Origin: Prosthecobacter sp.
GTDB taxonomy: Bacteria > Verrucomicrobiota > Verrucomicrobiia > Verrucomicrobiales > Verrucomicrobiaceae
Assembly (NCBI RefSeq): GCF_029946185.1
Contig: NZ_JAQSEA010000309.1
Coordinates: 1-64,000 of the forward strand
Direction of reading: 5' to 3'
Length of the DNA: 64,000 nucleotides
Position numbers and translations under genes: made by a program. Below the pieces are notes generated by a model, which ran no database searches, was not told the origin of the DNA, and saw nothing but the letters and a program-made list of their open reading frames with translations. Numbering within the stretch: the first letter of the stretch is position 1; every line of letters begins with the position of its first letter. Positions 7,666-16,944 of the stretch are shown here, in pieces.

Positions 7666-8580
7666 CTAGCTTTGCATGAGGTTCGTCCACCCTTCAAACT
7701 CCGCCGGCAGCTTCGCCATAAAAGCCAGCGGCTGATCATGGATCGGATGGTTAAACGAAAGCTTCCACGCATGCAGCATCAGCCGCGGCACCTGCACCCG
7801 CTGCTTCGCTGGATTCGCATAAATCGGATCCCCCAAAATCGCACACTGCAAAGACTCCCGCATGTGCACACGGATCTGGTGCGTCCTCCCCGTCAGCAGT
7901 CGGCACTGGATCAGCGCACACCCCTGGTCCACCGCCAGCTTCGTCCACTCCGTCACCGCATCCTTCCCCGCCCCATCCAGCAAATTGCTCATCCGTTTCC
8001 TGTCCACCGGATGCCTCCCGATGGAAGTCTGAAGCCGCCCCCCCTCCTCCTTCGGCACCCCGTTCACCACCGCCAGATAGATCTTCGAAATCCGCCGCTC
8101 CGAAAACGCCTCCGTCAGCCGCCGATGCGCGATGTCATTCTTCGCCACCACCATGCAGCCGCTCGTGTCCTTATCCAGCCGGTGCACAATCCCCGGCCGC
8201 ATCTCCCCACCGATCCCGCTCAGGTCCTCAATGTGGTGCAGCAGCGCATTCACCAGCGTCCCGTCCGGATTCCCCTCCGCCGGATGCACCACCAGCCCCG
8301 ACGCCTTGTCCAGCACCACAATGTCGCTGTCCTCATACAAAATCGTCAAAGGAATGTTCTGGGCCTTGATCTCCACCTCCGCTACATCCGGCACCGTGAG
8401 ACTCACCGCATCCCCGCTCCGCACCGTGGCCCCCGCCTTCACGGCTTTCCCATTCAGCGTCGCATGCCCCTCCTTGATCAAGTCCTGCAAACGCGACCGC
8501 GACATATCCGGCAAACGCCTCGCAAGGTGTTTGTCGAAACGATCTCCAATATCCACTGTTTCACTGATGAGCCAATCCAC
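7666..8580 (-). CDS. rluD: RluD-like 23S rRNA pseudouridine synthase
   Basis: The 304-residue protein has an N-terminal S4 RNA-binding domain (MSRSRLQDLIKEGHATLNG) and a pseudouridine synthase domain with the catalytic motif MRPGIVHRLDKDTSGCMVVA, where the aspartate of RLD is the nucleophile. GRTHQIRVHM near the end is the second conserved motif. RluD-type enzymes convert uridines in helix 69 of 23S rRNA; a relative such as RluA/RluC cannot be excluded. The start at 8580 gives a complete N-terminus. The region before it (8581-8667) is shared with the divergent kinase gene. Confidence 0.9.
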   Translation of the reverse strand: MDWLISETVDIGDRFDKHLARRLPDMSRSRLQDLIKEGHATLNGKAVKAGATVRSGDAVSLTVPDVAEVEIKAQNIPLTILYEDSDIVVLDKASGLVVHPAEGNPDGTLVNALLHHIEDLSGIGGEMRPGIVHRLDKDTSGCMVVAKNDIAHRRLTEAFSERRISKIYLAVVNGVPKEEGGRLQTSIGRHPVDRKRMSNLLDGAGKDAVTEWTKLAVDQGCALIQCRLLTGRTHQIRVHMRESLQCAILGDPIYANPAKQRVQVPRLMLHAWKLSFNHPIHDQPLAFMAKLPAEFEGWTNLMQS

Positions 8581-8667
8581 CCGACAAACTCAAGATTCAA
8601 ATTAATAAGGCAAACTGTAATTTCTGGCATATCCAATGCGTCCCTGCTACTGCCAATAGCCGTCACT

Positions 8668-11088
8668 TTGATTCTAGCCCCTCCAGAACAGTCCTTCCTC
8701 AGCACCTGCCCGGTGTGTCAGCGGCAGATCGATGTCACCTCCCTCGAGCCCTTCACCAAATTGAAGTGCCCCTTCTGCGGTCAGATGGTCCGCGTCCGCC
8801 GCCGCTTCGATCAGTTCATGATCGTCCGCCAGATCGGCGAAGGCGGCATGAGCCGCGTGTTCGAAGCCGAAGACGAAACCCTCGGCCGCCGCGTCGCCCT
8901 CAAAATCCTCAACCGCCAGTACTCCCGCGACTCCATCCGGCTCGAGCAGTTCCGCCGCGAGGCCCACATCACCGCCAACGTCACCCACCCCAACGTCATC
9001 AAGCTCTACTCCGTCGGCTATGACCAGGGCTACTTCTACATCGCCATGGAGCTCGTCGGCGGCGGCTCCCTCGAGCAGCGCATCCGCCGCGAAGGCCACC
9101 TCAAAGAAGACGAAGCCCTCCGCATCGGTCGCGAAGTCGCCGAAGGCCTCCGCGCCGCCCAGCAGCTCACCCTCATCCACCGCGACGTCAAACCCGCCAA
9201 CATCCTCTTCACCGAGACCGGCACCGCCAAAGTCGTGGACTTCGGCCTCGCCCTCTTCGTTGACCGTGGCGGCGACCAGTCCGGCGAAATGTGGGCCACC
9301 CCCTACTACGTCGCCCCCGAAAAAGTCATCGAAAACAAAGAAGACTACCGCAGCGACATCTTCTCCCTCGGCGCCACCCTCTACCATGCCATGACCGGCA
9401 ATCCGCCCCACAAGGCGGACACCAGCGCCATCGAAGACCTCCGCCGCATCAAGTCCAAGCGCGTCACCCTCGGCGAATCCGGCCTCCGCTTCTCCCCCCG
9501 CACCGAGCACGTCATCAACGGCATGCTCTCCTTCAACCCCGAAGACCGCTTCGCCAACTACGCCGAAGTCGTCGATGAAATGCGCCTCGCCGAAGGCCTC
9601 CTTGATCGCGGCAGCGTCCGCCGCCGCCTCGTCACCCGTCGCACCCGCCTCATCGGCCTCACCGCCGCCGCCATCATCGTCGCCTACGGCATCGGCTGGC
9701 TCCTCCGCGAAGGCGGCGAGCGCCGCAACGTCCGCGCAGCCATCCAGCTCGCCACCGCCAATGAGAGCGAACTCGACGGCACCGGCATCACCCTCACCGC
9801 CGACAAAGCCAACAAAAAAACCGTCTCCGAACGCTTCACCGAAGCCCGTCAGGCCATGCTCGAAGACCGGCAGTACGCCACTGCCGAACACAAATTCACC
9901 AAGCTCGTCGAATCCAAGGACATGCTCCAGCCCACCGCAAACTGGGCTCACTTCAATGCCTCCCTGTGCAGCATCATCCTCGGCAGTAAAAAAGAAGCCG
10001 CCGCCCATTTCGCCCAGCTCGCCACCACCCCAGACCTCAACGGCCTCGCCCCCTTCTTCGCCAAGCTCAAAGAGCGCATGTCCAAGAATTTAGGCCTCGG
10101 CACCCCACTCAGTTCCCTCGGCTACAAGACCACCAACGAAGAAATCCTCGGCTACCTCGTCCACGGCCTCGCCGAATGGCACTTTGGCGATGCCCTCCTC
10201 GGAGCCCAGGAACTCGAATACTTCCAGCAGCATCTCCCCGACACCAAGCAGGCCCCCGCCAGCACCCCCGCCGCCTCCCTCGACTGGCTCTCCCTCTACA
10301 GCACCCTCGTAGCCCGGTACACGCCCGACTTCGCCCTCGTCCGCACCGCCCTGCAGCCCAAGAATTCCGGCACCATCTCTGAGCTCCGCACCGCCCTCAC
10401 CGAAGTCCAGCAGACCCGCAAAAAACTTAAAACCAGCGGCGCCTTCCTCAGCTTCATCAAAGACATGGAATCCGGCCTCCAGCGCGAGATCTCCCGCATG
10501 ACCCTCGAAAACCAGCAGCAACAGCTGGAAGACGACAAAAAACGTCGCCAGTCCGATCTCGAGCTCCTCGCCGAAGTCAACGCCCTCGTCCCCTCCCTCG
10601 TCCAGGGCTACGACTACACCCGCGCCATCGACCTCCTCACCAGCACCCGCCTCGAAACCGCAGACGTCCGCACCGCCCTCGACGGCCGCCTCTACCTCTA
10701 CACCCAGTCCCGCGACTTCATCCGCCAGCTCACCAACGACCTCGCCCGCACAGCCTGGACCGGCACCATCACCCGCCGCGAAGGCGGCCAGCTCACCGGC
10801 CGCATCACCTGCAACGCCGTCGGCACCACCATCAGCGTCAGCCTCGATCGCGGCACCCTCTCCCTCCCCCTCGACAGCCTCACCCCCGAGTCCCTCGTCG
10901 AGATCGCCCAGTCCCTCGGCACCCAAGTCACCGACTCCACCGACTACTACCGTCGTCAGGAAAACACCGCCGCCTTCGCCCGCCTCACCGGCCTCACCCA
11001 GCTCTCCACCACCATCGCCGCCCAGCTCATGGAAGAAAACTCCTCCTTCCGCATGCGCTGGATGAAAGTCATGGCCGCCGGCATCTAA
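8668..11088 (+). CDS. Membrane Ser/Thr protein kinase with N-terminal zinc ribbon
   Basis: About 806 residues. Four cysteines (CPVC at 14-17 and CPFC at 34-37, numbered from TTG 8668) form a zinc ribbon. The Hanks-type kinase domain has GEGG (57-60), the ATP lysine in VALKIL (79), HRDVKPAN (171-178) and DFGLA (191-195), so it should be active. One membrane segment (GLTAAAIIVAYGIGWLL, about 327-343) separates it from an outer part with helical TPR-like and coiled-coil segments (EARQAMLEDRQYATAEHKF). No ATG occurs in frame before the zinc ribbon; TTG at 8668 is the closest start, with CTG 8644 possible. The open frame goes far upstream but there it is antisense to rluD. Substrate unknown. Strong GC bias in third positions. 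Confidence 0.85.
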   Translation: MILAPPEQSFLSTCPVCQRQIDVTSLEPFTKLKCPFCGQMVRVRRRFDQFMIVRQIGEGGMSRVFEAEDETLGRRVALKILNRQYSRDSIRLEQFRREAHITANVTHPNVIKLYSVGYDQGYFYIAMELVGGGSLEQRIRREGHLKEDEALRIGREVAEGLRAAQQLTLIHRDVKPANILFTETGTAKVVDFGLALFVDRGGDQSGEMWATPYYVAPEKVIENKEDYRSDIFSLGATLYHAMTGNPPHKADTSAIEDLRRIKSKRVTLGESGLRFSPRTEHVINGMLSFNPEDRFANYAEVVDEMRLAEGLLDRGSVRRRLVTRRTRLIGLTAAAIIVAYGIGWLLREGGERRNVRAAIQLATANESELDGTGITLTADKANKKTVSERFTEARQAMLEDRQYATAEHKFTKLVESKDMLQPTANWAHFNASLCSIILGSKKEAAAHFAQLATTPDLNGLAPFFAKLKERMSKNLGLGTPLSSLGYKTTNEEILGYLVHGLAEWHFGDALLGAQELEYFQQHLPDTKQAPASTPAASLDWLSLYSTLVARYTPDFALVRTALQPKNSGTISELRTALTEVQQTRKKLKTSGAFLSFIKDMESGLQREISRMTLENQQQQLEDDKKRRQSDLELLAEVNALVPSLVQGYDYTRAIDLLTSTRLETADVRTALDGRLYLYTQSRDFIRQLTNDLARTAWTGTITRREGGQLTGRITCNAVGTTISVSLDRGTLSLPLDSLTPESLVEIAQSLGTQVTDSTDYYRRQENTAAFARLTGLTQLSTTIAAQLMEENSSFRMRWMKVMAAGI

Positions 11089-11460
11089 AGTACGACAGAC
11101 ACTCCTGTCCGTCGATCAGCGCGCCCCATCCTCCCCGGCCCGCAAATACCCCTCGCCATTCGAGTCAATTCACGGCCACTCCCAACCATTCGCGTTGGAA
11201 TCAGTGATTCCTCCATCATTAACCGCCGTCATCTGAAGTACGACAGACACTCCTGTCTGTCGATCAGCGCCCCCCCATCCTTCTCGGCCCCCAAATACCC
11301 CTCGCCATTCAAGTCAATTCACGGCCATTCCCAACCATTCGCGTTGGAATCAGTGATTCCTCCCGCATTATCCGCCGGCATCTGAAGTACGACAGACACT
11401 CCTGTCTGTCGATCAGCGCCCCCCCCATCGCCCCAGGCTCGCAAATACCCTCGCCATTCG
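11088..11460. repeat. Tandem array of a ~148-base unit carrying a hairpin
   Basis: Two full units (11088-11235 and 11236-11384) and a partial third (11385 to about 11460). Each starts AAGTACGACAGACACTCCTG, with the hairpin GACAGACA-ctcc-TGTCYGTC, followed by GATCAGCGC, a run of Cs, CAAATACCCCTCGCCATTC and a phrase around CCATTCGCGTTGGAATCAGT. Units end in CCGCCGKCATCTGAAG. That junction is nearly identical to the last codons plus stop of the kinase gene (GCCGCCGGCATCTAAAG), so the array begins inside the gene's 3' end. No coding capacity. Confidence 0.85.
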
Positions 11461-11979
11461 CGTTGCAAGCACTTCGCTACTTGCCCTAGGCATGCGGCCA
11501 TCCATAACGCGAAGGTAGGGCCAGTTGGGCCTCCAACCGCCGCCGAACGTCTCCCAGTTCCACTTCCTTCCGCATTCCAGCAGCGACGTCTTGGGCTCAT
11601 CAGCGCCAACGGCGCGACTTACCGCAGCCCAGGACAACGCCCTGGGGACGCGAACAAAAAGCCGTGAGCCCTGAAAGGGCGAGCTAGCTCACGCTGGAGC
11701 CAAGAACCTCCAATCGCCACGCTTCACCATCAGCAGATCGGAAAGCCCGTAGGGCTGGCATCATCGTAGCCGTGGGTGCCAACCCACGGACCACGCATGC
11801 GTGCTAGTTTCCACTCCGTGGAACCGCGTAGCGGTGACACAATCCGTCCAGCCACCCAGCCGTCACCTTCATGCACTGATCATCCAAAAAAATCCCAGCC
11901 ACCACTCCGCCAGCCTCCCCTCATCCTCCGTTTCCCTTGCCATCCGAATCATCCCCACCTTTGGTAAGCAAAACAACCC
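11461..11979. repeat. Intergenic mosaic of short GC-rich hairpins
   Basis: No gene is visible in this 0.5 kb before the restriction-modification gene. It holds a succession of small perfect palindromes: CCCAGGacaacgcCCTGGG near 11629, GCCCTgaaAGGGC near 11689, AGCCCgtaGGGCT near 11742, CCGTGGGTgccaACCCACGG around 11770, and CCGCgtaGCGG near 11824. These are typical of degenerate dispersed elements of this phylum. The last 100 bases before 11980 show no clear promoter. Confidence 0.6.
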
Positions 11980-14900
11980 ATGGCCGTCGAAACCAAGCCC
12001 CTTTTCAATCCCGAGCTCATCCGTCAGCAGGTGCACATCTTCACCCTGCCGGAGTCCATCGACGCAGCACGGCCACGCCTCCAGCATTGGGCTGACCTCA
12101 TCTCATCCGGCAAGGCGGACACCTTCAAGGAAACCGCCCTCCTCCCTGAGTTCCTCTCCGACATCTTCGGCCAGCTCCTCGGTTACACCAGCCCTGCCGG
12201 TCCTGGAGACAGCTTCACCTTGCTGCGTGAAACCCATGTCGAGGTGGACGGCCAGTTCGCAGATGCCGCTCTCGGACGCTTCACCACCGAGACAAAAAAA
12301 TTCATCGTCGCCGTCGAGGGCAAAGGCACGCGCGATCCGTTGGATCGCCCCTTTTCTGGCCGTCGCTTGTCCGCCGTGGAGCAGGCCTATCGCTACGCCA
12401 TCAATCTTCCCTGTGACTGGATCATCGTCACCTCCATGCGGGAGACGCGGCTGTATCACAAAGGCTCCAACCAGCACACCTACGAGCGCTTTGAGACCAC
12501 ACGCCTCGCCAGCGATGCAGCATTGTTGAAGCGCTTCGTCTTCCTCCTCGGCGCGGAACGCGTCGTGCCTGCGCTGGGCGAGAGCCATCTCAATGCCTTG
12601 CTCCGTACGTCCGAGTCCGCCGGGCGTGAACTCACCAACAAATTCTACGCCCTCTACGCCGACATCCGCCAGGAAGTTTTCGGCCGTCTCCGCATCGCCA
12701 ATGCTCAGGTGGAGCCACATGAAATCCTGCGCTGCACCCAGAAGCTGCTCGACCGCATTCTCTTCTGCTCCTTCTGCGAAGACCGCGTCCTGCTCCCGCC
12801 CAACACCGTACGCCACGCCTTCGAGCACAGCGATCCCTACAATCCCCGGCCCATCTGGGAAAACTTTCGCGGCCTCTTCCGCTCCGTCGATGTCGGCAAT
12901 GCCGGACTGAAAATCCCCGCCTACAACGGTGGCCTCTTCGCGCATGACGCGGGCCTCGACACCCTCACCGTGCCGGATGAAGTCTGCGCGCTCTTCCGCG
13001 ATCTCGCCGACTACGATTACCGTCCGGCCCGCGAGATGGCGGAGGCCTCAGACAGCCAGGAAATCCGTCCCGTCATCGACGTGGACATCCTCGGCCACAT
13101 CTTCGAGCAGTCCATCACCGACCTCGAACGCCTCCGCCAGGACCTGGAGCGTGATGACAGCGTCATCGTCGATGACAAGCAGGCCAAGACACGCCGAAAA
13201 AAGGAAGGCGCGTTCTATACCCCCGCCTTTATCACCCGCTACATCGTTGAGCAAACACTCGGTGCCGTGCTGCGTGCTCGCTTTGAGGTGTTGCGCATCA
13301 CCGAAGAAGCCGCCGCCACAGGCACGGCCAAAAAGACGCTCACCGATCCCAACGCCTACGATCTTCCCGCTCTCAATGAACCTCAGCGCAAAGCGCTCAT
13401 CCGCTTCTGGGAGCAGTGGCAGGAGGTCCTGAAGACCCTACGCATTCTCGATCCCGCCTGCGGCAGCGGTGCCTTCCTCATCGAAGCCTTCGACCAGCTT
13501 CACGCCCACTACGAAGTGTCCAATGCACGACTGGAAGAACTGCGCGGCCACCGCACCCTCTTCGATCTCGACCGCCAGATCCTCCAGCACAACATCTACG
13601 GCGTCGATCTCAACGCCGAGGCCATTCAGATCTGCCAGCTCAGCCTCTGGATCAAAACCGCCGCCCATGGCAAGCGCCTAACCAGCCTCGATCACAGCAT
13701 CCGCGAAGGCAACAGCGTCGTCAGCGACTCCTCCGTGCATCCCAAGGCCTTCGACTGGCAGTCCGCCTTCCCCGAAGTCTTCGCCCAGGGCGGCTTCGAT
13801 GTCGTCGTGGGCAATCCGCCGTACGTGCGGCAGGAACTCCTCACACCCTACAAGCCCTGGCTCGAAGCGCACTACGCCAGCTACCACGGCATGGCGGATC
13901 TGTACGTGTACTTCTACGAACTCGGCCAGCGTCTGCTCAAGCCCGGCGGCCAGCTCTCCTACATCGTCACCAACAAATGGATGAAAGCCGGATACGGCGA
14001 GCCTTTGCGCCGCTTTTTCCGCGATCAGACCTGGATTCGCAGCGTCGTGGACTTCGGCCATGCCAAGCAAATCTTCGAAGAGGCCGATGTCTTCCCCTGC
14101 ATCATCGTCGCCGAAAAACCCACCAGCGAAGAGAAGCCCAAAACCGCCCGCCTCTGCACCATCCCCCGCGAGCAGCTTCGCATCGACGATCTCAGCGTCC
14201 AGATCGAAAAAGAAGGCGCGGAGATGGATGTGTCCTCACTTGGCGCAGCGGAATGGCAGCTTGAATCAGGAGGAGTAATAGGACTGCTCAAGAAAATCCG
14301 AAGCACTGCAGTTTCGCTAACGAAATATGTCGGCAGCAAGCCAATCACAGGAATCAAGACTGGACTCAATGAGGCGTATCTATTTTCGACTGAGATTAAG
14401 AACCGTTTGATAAATGAAGACCCACGCTCGGCTGAACTCATCAAGCCGTTTTTCCGTGGGAGTGATGTCGGAAGATGGGTTAGTGAACCGAGTCCGGTTT
14501 GGATGTTGGTTCTCAAATCGAGTGCCGATGAAGCATGGCCATGGAGGAACGCTGGCCAAAATGCAGAGAATGTTTTCGCCTCTGAATATCCGGCGATCCA
14601 TGCACATCTTAAATCCTTCGAGGAGGGCTTGCGGAAGCGTCAGGACCAAGGTCGTAACTGGTGGGAACTGCGTCCTTGCGCCTATTACGCACTCTTTGAG
14701 CAACCGAAAATCTACTTTCAACTTATACAGTTCCATCCGTGTTACTCTTTGGACCGAGTCGCTACTTACGGAAACAACAAGACTGGGTTTATCCCAACTG
14801 GAGACTTGTATCTTCTGGCCGTCTTGAACTCACCGCTCATGTGGTGGCACAACTGGCGGCATTTGCCGCACATGAAAGACGAAGCGCTCGCACCAAATCC

Positions 14901-15342
14901 CACAGTACTCGAATCCATTCCGATTGCACTGCCTTCGGATGCATTGCGTACCGCCGTCGAGACCGCCGTGAGCCGCCTCATCGACATCACCGCCAGCCAG
15001 CAGCAGACTCAGCACACCGTGCTCGACTGGCTGCGCGTGGAATACGCCATCGAGAAGCCCAGTCAGAAACTCGCAGCCCTGACCGAGCTCGATTCCGATG
15101 CCTTCATCGCCGAAGTGAAAAAGCTCCGTGGCAAAAGCCAGCCGCTCACCGCCGCCAGTCTCGCAGCCTTGCGTGCCGAGTACCTCCGCAGCATCGACCC
15201 CGCCCGCACTCTCGCCGCCGAAATGCTCCAGCTCGAACGCACCCTCAGCGACCTCATCAATCAAGCCTACGGCCTCACTCCCGAAGAAGTGCAGCTCATG
15301 TGGAACACCGCACCGCCACGGATGCCGTTTACTGAACCGTAA
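11980..15342 (+). CDS. Single-polypeptide restriction-modification enzyme (type IIG/Eco57I-like) with N6-adenine methyltransferase
   Basis: 1120 residues. The N-terminal part contains FIVAVEGKG (about 108-116), a possible E-x-K of a PD-(D/E)xK nuclease. The methyltransferase core has EGAFYTP (409-415, motif X), DPACGSGAF (from 491, AdoMet-binding motif I), GVDLNAEAI and NPPYV (from 612, the N6-adenine catalytic motif IV). The C-terminal third, about residues 760-985, should be the target recognition domain, followed by a helical tail. One protein therefore would methylate and cleave DNA; no separate restriction or specificity subunit is encoded nearby. Bases 14260-14930 are clearly more AT-rich than the flanks, suggesting the recognition domain was exchanged. 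ATG 11980 follows GGTAAGC-type weak sequence; start is by length. Confidence 0.88.
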   Translation: MAVETKPLFNPELIRQQVHIFTLPESIDAARPRLQHWADLISSGKADTFKETALLPEFLSDIFGQLLGYTSPAGPGDSFTLLRETHVEVDGQFADAALGRFTTETKKFIVAVEGKGTRDPLDRPFSGRRLSAVEQAYRYAINLPCDWIIVTSMRETRLYHKGSNQHTYERFETTRLASDAALLKRFVFLLGAERVVPALGESHLNALLRTSESAGRELTNKFYALYADIRQEVFGRLRIANAQVEPHEILRCTQKLLDRILFCSFCEDRVLLPPNTVRHAFEHSDPYNPRPIWENFRGLFRSVDVGNAGLKIPAYNGGLFAHDAGLDTLTVPDEVCALFRDLADYDYRPAREMAEASDSQEIRPVIDVDILGHIFEQSITDLERLRQDLERDDSVIVDDKQAKTRRKKEGAFYTPAFITRYIVEQTLGAVLRARFEVLRITEEAAATGTAKKTLTDPNAYDLPALNEPQRKALIRFWEQWQEVLKTLRILDPACGSGAFLIEAFDQLHAHYEVSNARLEELRGHRTLFDLDRQILQHNIYGVDLNAEAIQICQLSLWIKTAAHGKRLTSLDHSIREGNSVVSDSSVHPKAFDWQSAFPEVFAQGGFDVVVGNPPYVRQELLTPYKPWLEAHYASYHGMADLYVYFYELGQRLLKPGGQLSYIVTNKWMKAGYGEPLRRFFRDQTWIRSVVDFGHAKQIFEEADVFPCIIVAEKPTSEEKPKTARLCTIPREQLRIDDLSVQIEKEGAEMDVSSLGAAEWQLESGGVIGLLKKIRSTAVSLTKYVGSKPITGIKTGLNEAYLFSTEIKNRLINEDPRSAELIKPFFRGSDVGRWVSEPSPVWMLVLKSSADEAWPWRNAGQNAENVFASEYPAIHAHLKSFEEGLRKRQDQGRNWWELRPCAYYALFEQPKIYFQLIQFHPCYSLDRVATYGNNKTGFIPTGDLYLLAVLNSPLMWWHNWRHLPHMKDEALAPNPTVLESIPIALPSDALRTAVETAVSRLIDITASQQQTQHTVLDWLRVEYAIEKPSQKLAALTELDSDAFIAEVKKLRGKSQPLTAASLAALRAEYLRSIDPARTLAAEMLQLERTLSDLINQAYGLTPEEVQLMWNTAPPRMPFTEP

Positions 15343-15415
15343 AAAGTGAATCTGCCGCAGCCTGGATGAAGCTGATTCGCATGATCCATCCAAACCTCTC
15401 ACCAACTAACGCACC

Positions 15416-15715
15416 ATGGGAATGCTACAAGACTTCATCTGCCCTGCCTGTGGGCTGGAGGGGCATGTCTCCGGTGGCGAGGACTGCGGCATGCTCGCGG
15501 CCACGACGACGATCTACTGTGAAACCTGCGAGACACTGCAAGATGCGTTGGTGGTAAAAAACCTCCTTTCAACTCCACCCCGCCGGTACAAGCCCAGGTG
15601 TGAACAAAGCAAGTCTCACCCTATCAAGATCTGGAACCGTAGCGAGAACTGCCCCCGCTGCGGCCAGGCCATTCTCAAAGTAGCCGAGAACGGGGTAGAA
15701 ACGATGTGGGATTGA
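15416..15715 (+). CDS. Small zinc-ribbon protein
   Basis: A 99-residue protein with cysteine pairs CPAC (about 9-12), CETC (about 35-38) and CPRC (about 79-82), and an additional C-x near RCEQ, indicating one or two zinc sites. The N-terminus reads MGMLQDFICPACGLEG, so the second methionine at 15422 could also be the start. It follows the restriction-modification gene by 73 bases on the same strand. The family is unknown to me; similar small zinc proteins in this phylum are uncharacterised. Confidence 0.6.
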   Translation: MGMLQDFICPACGLEGHVSGGEDCGMLAATTTIYCETCETLQDALVVKNLLSTPPRRYKPRCEQSKSHPIKIWNRSENCPRCGQAILKVAENGVETMWD

Positions 15716-16572
15716 AAAACAATCCTGAACGTCCAGAATACTCTCCTTCGCGGCACCCGCGTCCGTCTCGGCAAACAGTTGGCGGGCATGTGTAGAGCCA
15801 GTGGAATTCCAGCCCTGTTCTCATCTGCGTCGTAGGTCCGGTTGACTTTCAGGGGAAGCCGGGCCGCCTCTCTTTTCAACTTGGCTCCTTGAGTTGAAGC
15901 CCCGCGTATTTCCCGCAACGAATAGAAGACCTCACCGTCAATTCAATCTCTGCCCCCTCCGCCTCTCAGCCCCTCTGCGGCAAAAACGAACGCCCCCAGC
16001 GCCATCGTCCATGCCCCCACAATCACAGCCTTAGCCGCTGTTTAAGAATCGGATCACAATCTTGTATCCGGCATTTTCTGCATGCCTTCATTAGCGTCAA
16101 ATCAGCGTCAAATCAGCGGTTAAAAACTCTTCTCTCCGCCCCATTCATTTCCCCACAAAGAGGACCTCACCATCCCATTCAATCTCTGCCACCTCCGCCT
16201 CTCAGCCCCTCTGCGGCAAAAACAAACCACCCAGCGCCATCGCCCATGACCGGTCCTCCAAACATTTCACCACAGAGCGCACAGAAAAACACCAAGGAAT
16301 GAACCCGAAAAAAAAATGGATGAATTGGCCCCTCTGTGCCCTCGGCATGGCCTCTGGGGTAGAAACAAAAAACGCTTACAATAATCTCATCGCTGAATCC
16401 GGCATTTTCTGAATGCCTTGATCAGCCTCTTATCAGCGTCAAATCAGCGGTTAAAAAAGTCCCGTTCCATTCACGACCCGGCACCAGCACTCATCAAGCA
16501 GTCGCGGTCACATTTTTTCTCACCTCTTTTTGCGTCTCTTTGCGGCCATCCCTCCGGCTCCCCTCCCTCGTC
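15716..16572. repeat. Repeat-rich intergenic region, no gene seen
   Basis: This 0.86 kb contains degenerate direct repeats. A segment with CCTCTCAGCCCCTCTGCGGC occurs near 15960 and again near 16197, with a weaker third relative near 18135. CGGCATTTTCTG followed by GCGTCAAATCAGCGGTTAAA occurs near 16069 and 16400. TTTCACCACAGAGCGCACAG near 16264 belongs to a widespread intergenic text in soil and freshwater bacteria. No open frame here has protein-like character. Such text may be old mobile-element or REP debris. Confidence 0.6.
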
Positions 16573-16944
16573 CTACATCAAAAAAATATCCGCCTCCGGA
16601 TAAGTAGCCGCCGCCAGTGCAGCCCAGAGCGGATCACCGATCACAATAACCGCCGTCATCACCCCAAACGCCGGCAGCTGATGGCTCAACGGCAGATAGC
16701 GCACCCCAGACGGATCGTCCTCCATTTGCTTCTGGTTCGGCCGCGCCACATAAGCATACCCCTCTTGGTTCAGATGCCGTGCCAGCTCCATCACCTTCTC
16801 ATCCGGCGCCGTGGCGACTCCCACCGAACCCGGCGCAACGATGAGGAAGTTCCGGAAAGACGACTGCGACTCAGCCTGCACACCACCAGCCGCACGCGCT
16901 GCAAAAACCTGAAGAGCCTGGATCATGGGAAGAGAAGAATTCAT
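16573..16944 (-). CDS. Conserved hypothetical protein
   Basis: The 123-residue protein begins MNSSLPMIQALQVFAARAAG and contains NFLIVAPGSVGVATAPDEK and a hydrophobic C-terminal stretch (FGVMTAVIVIGDPLWAALAA) ending in EADIFLM. It has ordered-protein composition and normal codon use, unlike the surrounding non-coding sequence. I do not recognise a family. The C-terminal hydrophobic part could be a buried helix or a membrane segment. It stands alone between two repeat-rich gaps. Confidence 0.55.
   Translation of the reverse strand: MNSSLPMIQALQVFAARAAGGVQAESQSSFRNFLIVAPGSVGVATAPDEKVMELARHLNQEGYAYVARPNQKQMEDDPSGVRYLPLSHQLPAFGVMTAVIVIGDPLWAALAAATYPEADIFLM

Noticed and set aside
7672-8667. Upstream extension of the kinase reading frame by about 330 codons
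   Set aside because: It is antisense to rluD, very rich in Arg, His and Pro, and unlike any protein domain; the real kinase starts at the zinc ribbon.
8674-10008. Long minus-strand open frame (444 codons) opposite the kinase gene
   Set aside because: It is rich in Gly, Ala, Asp and Glu with no domain pattern and mirrors the codon bias of the kinase gene on the other strand; it is a high-GC shadow.
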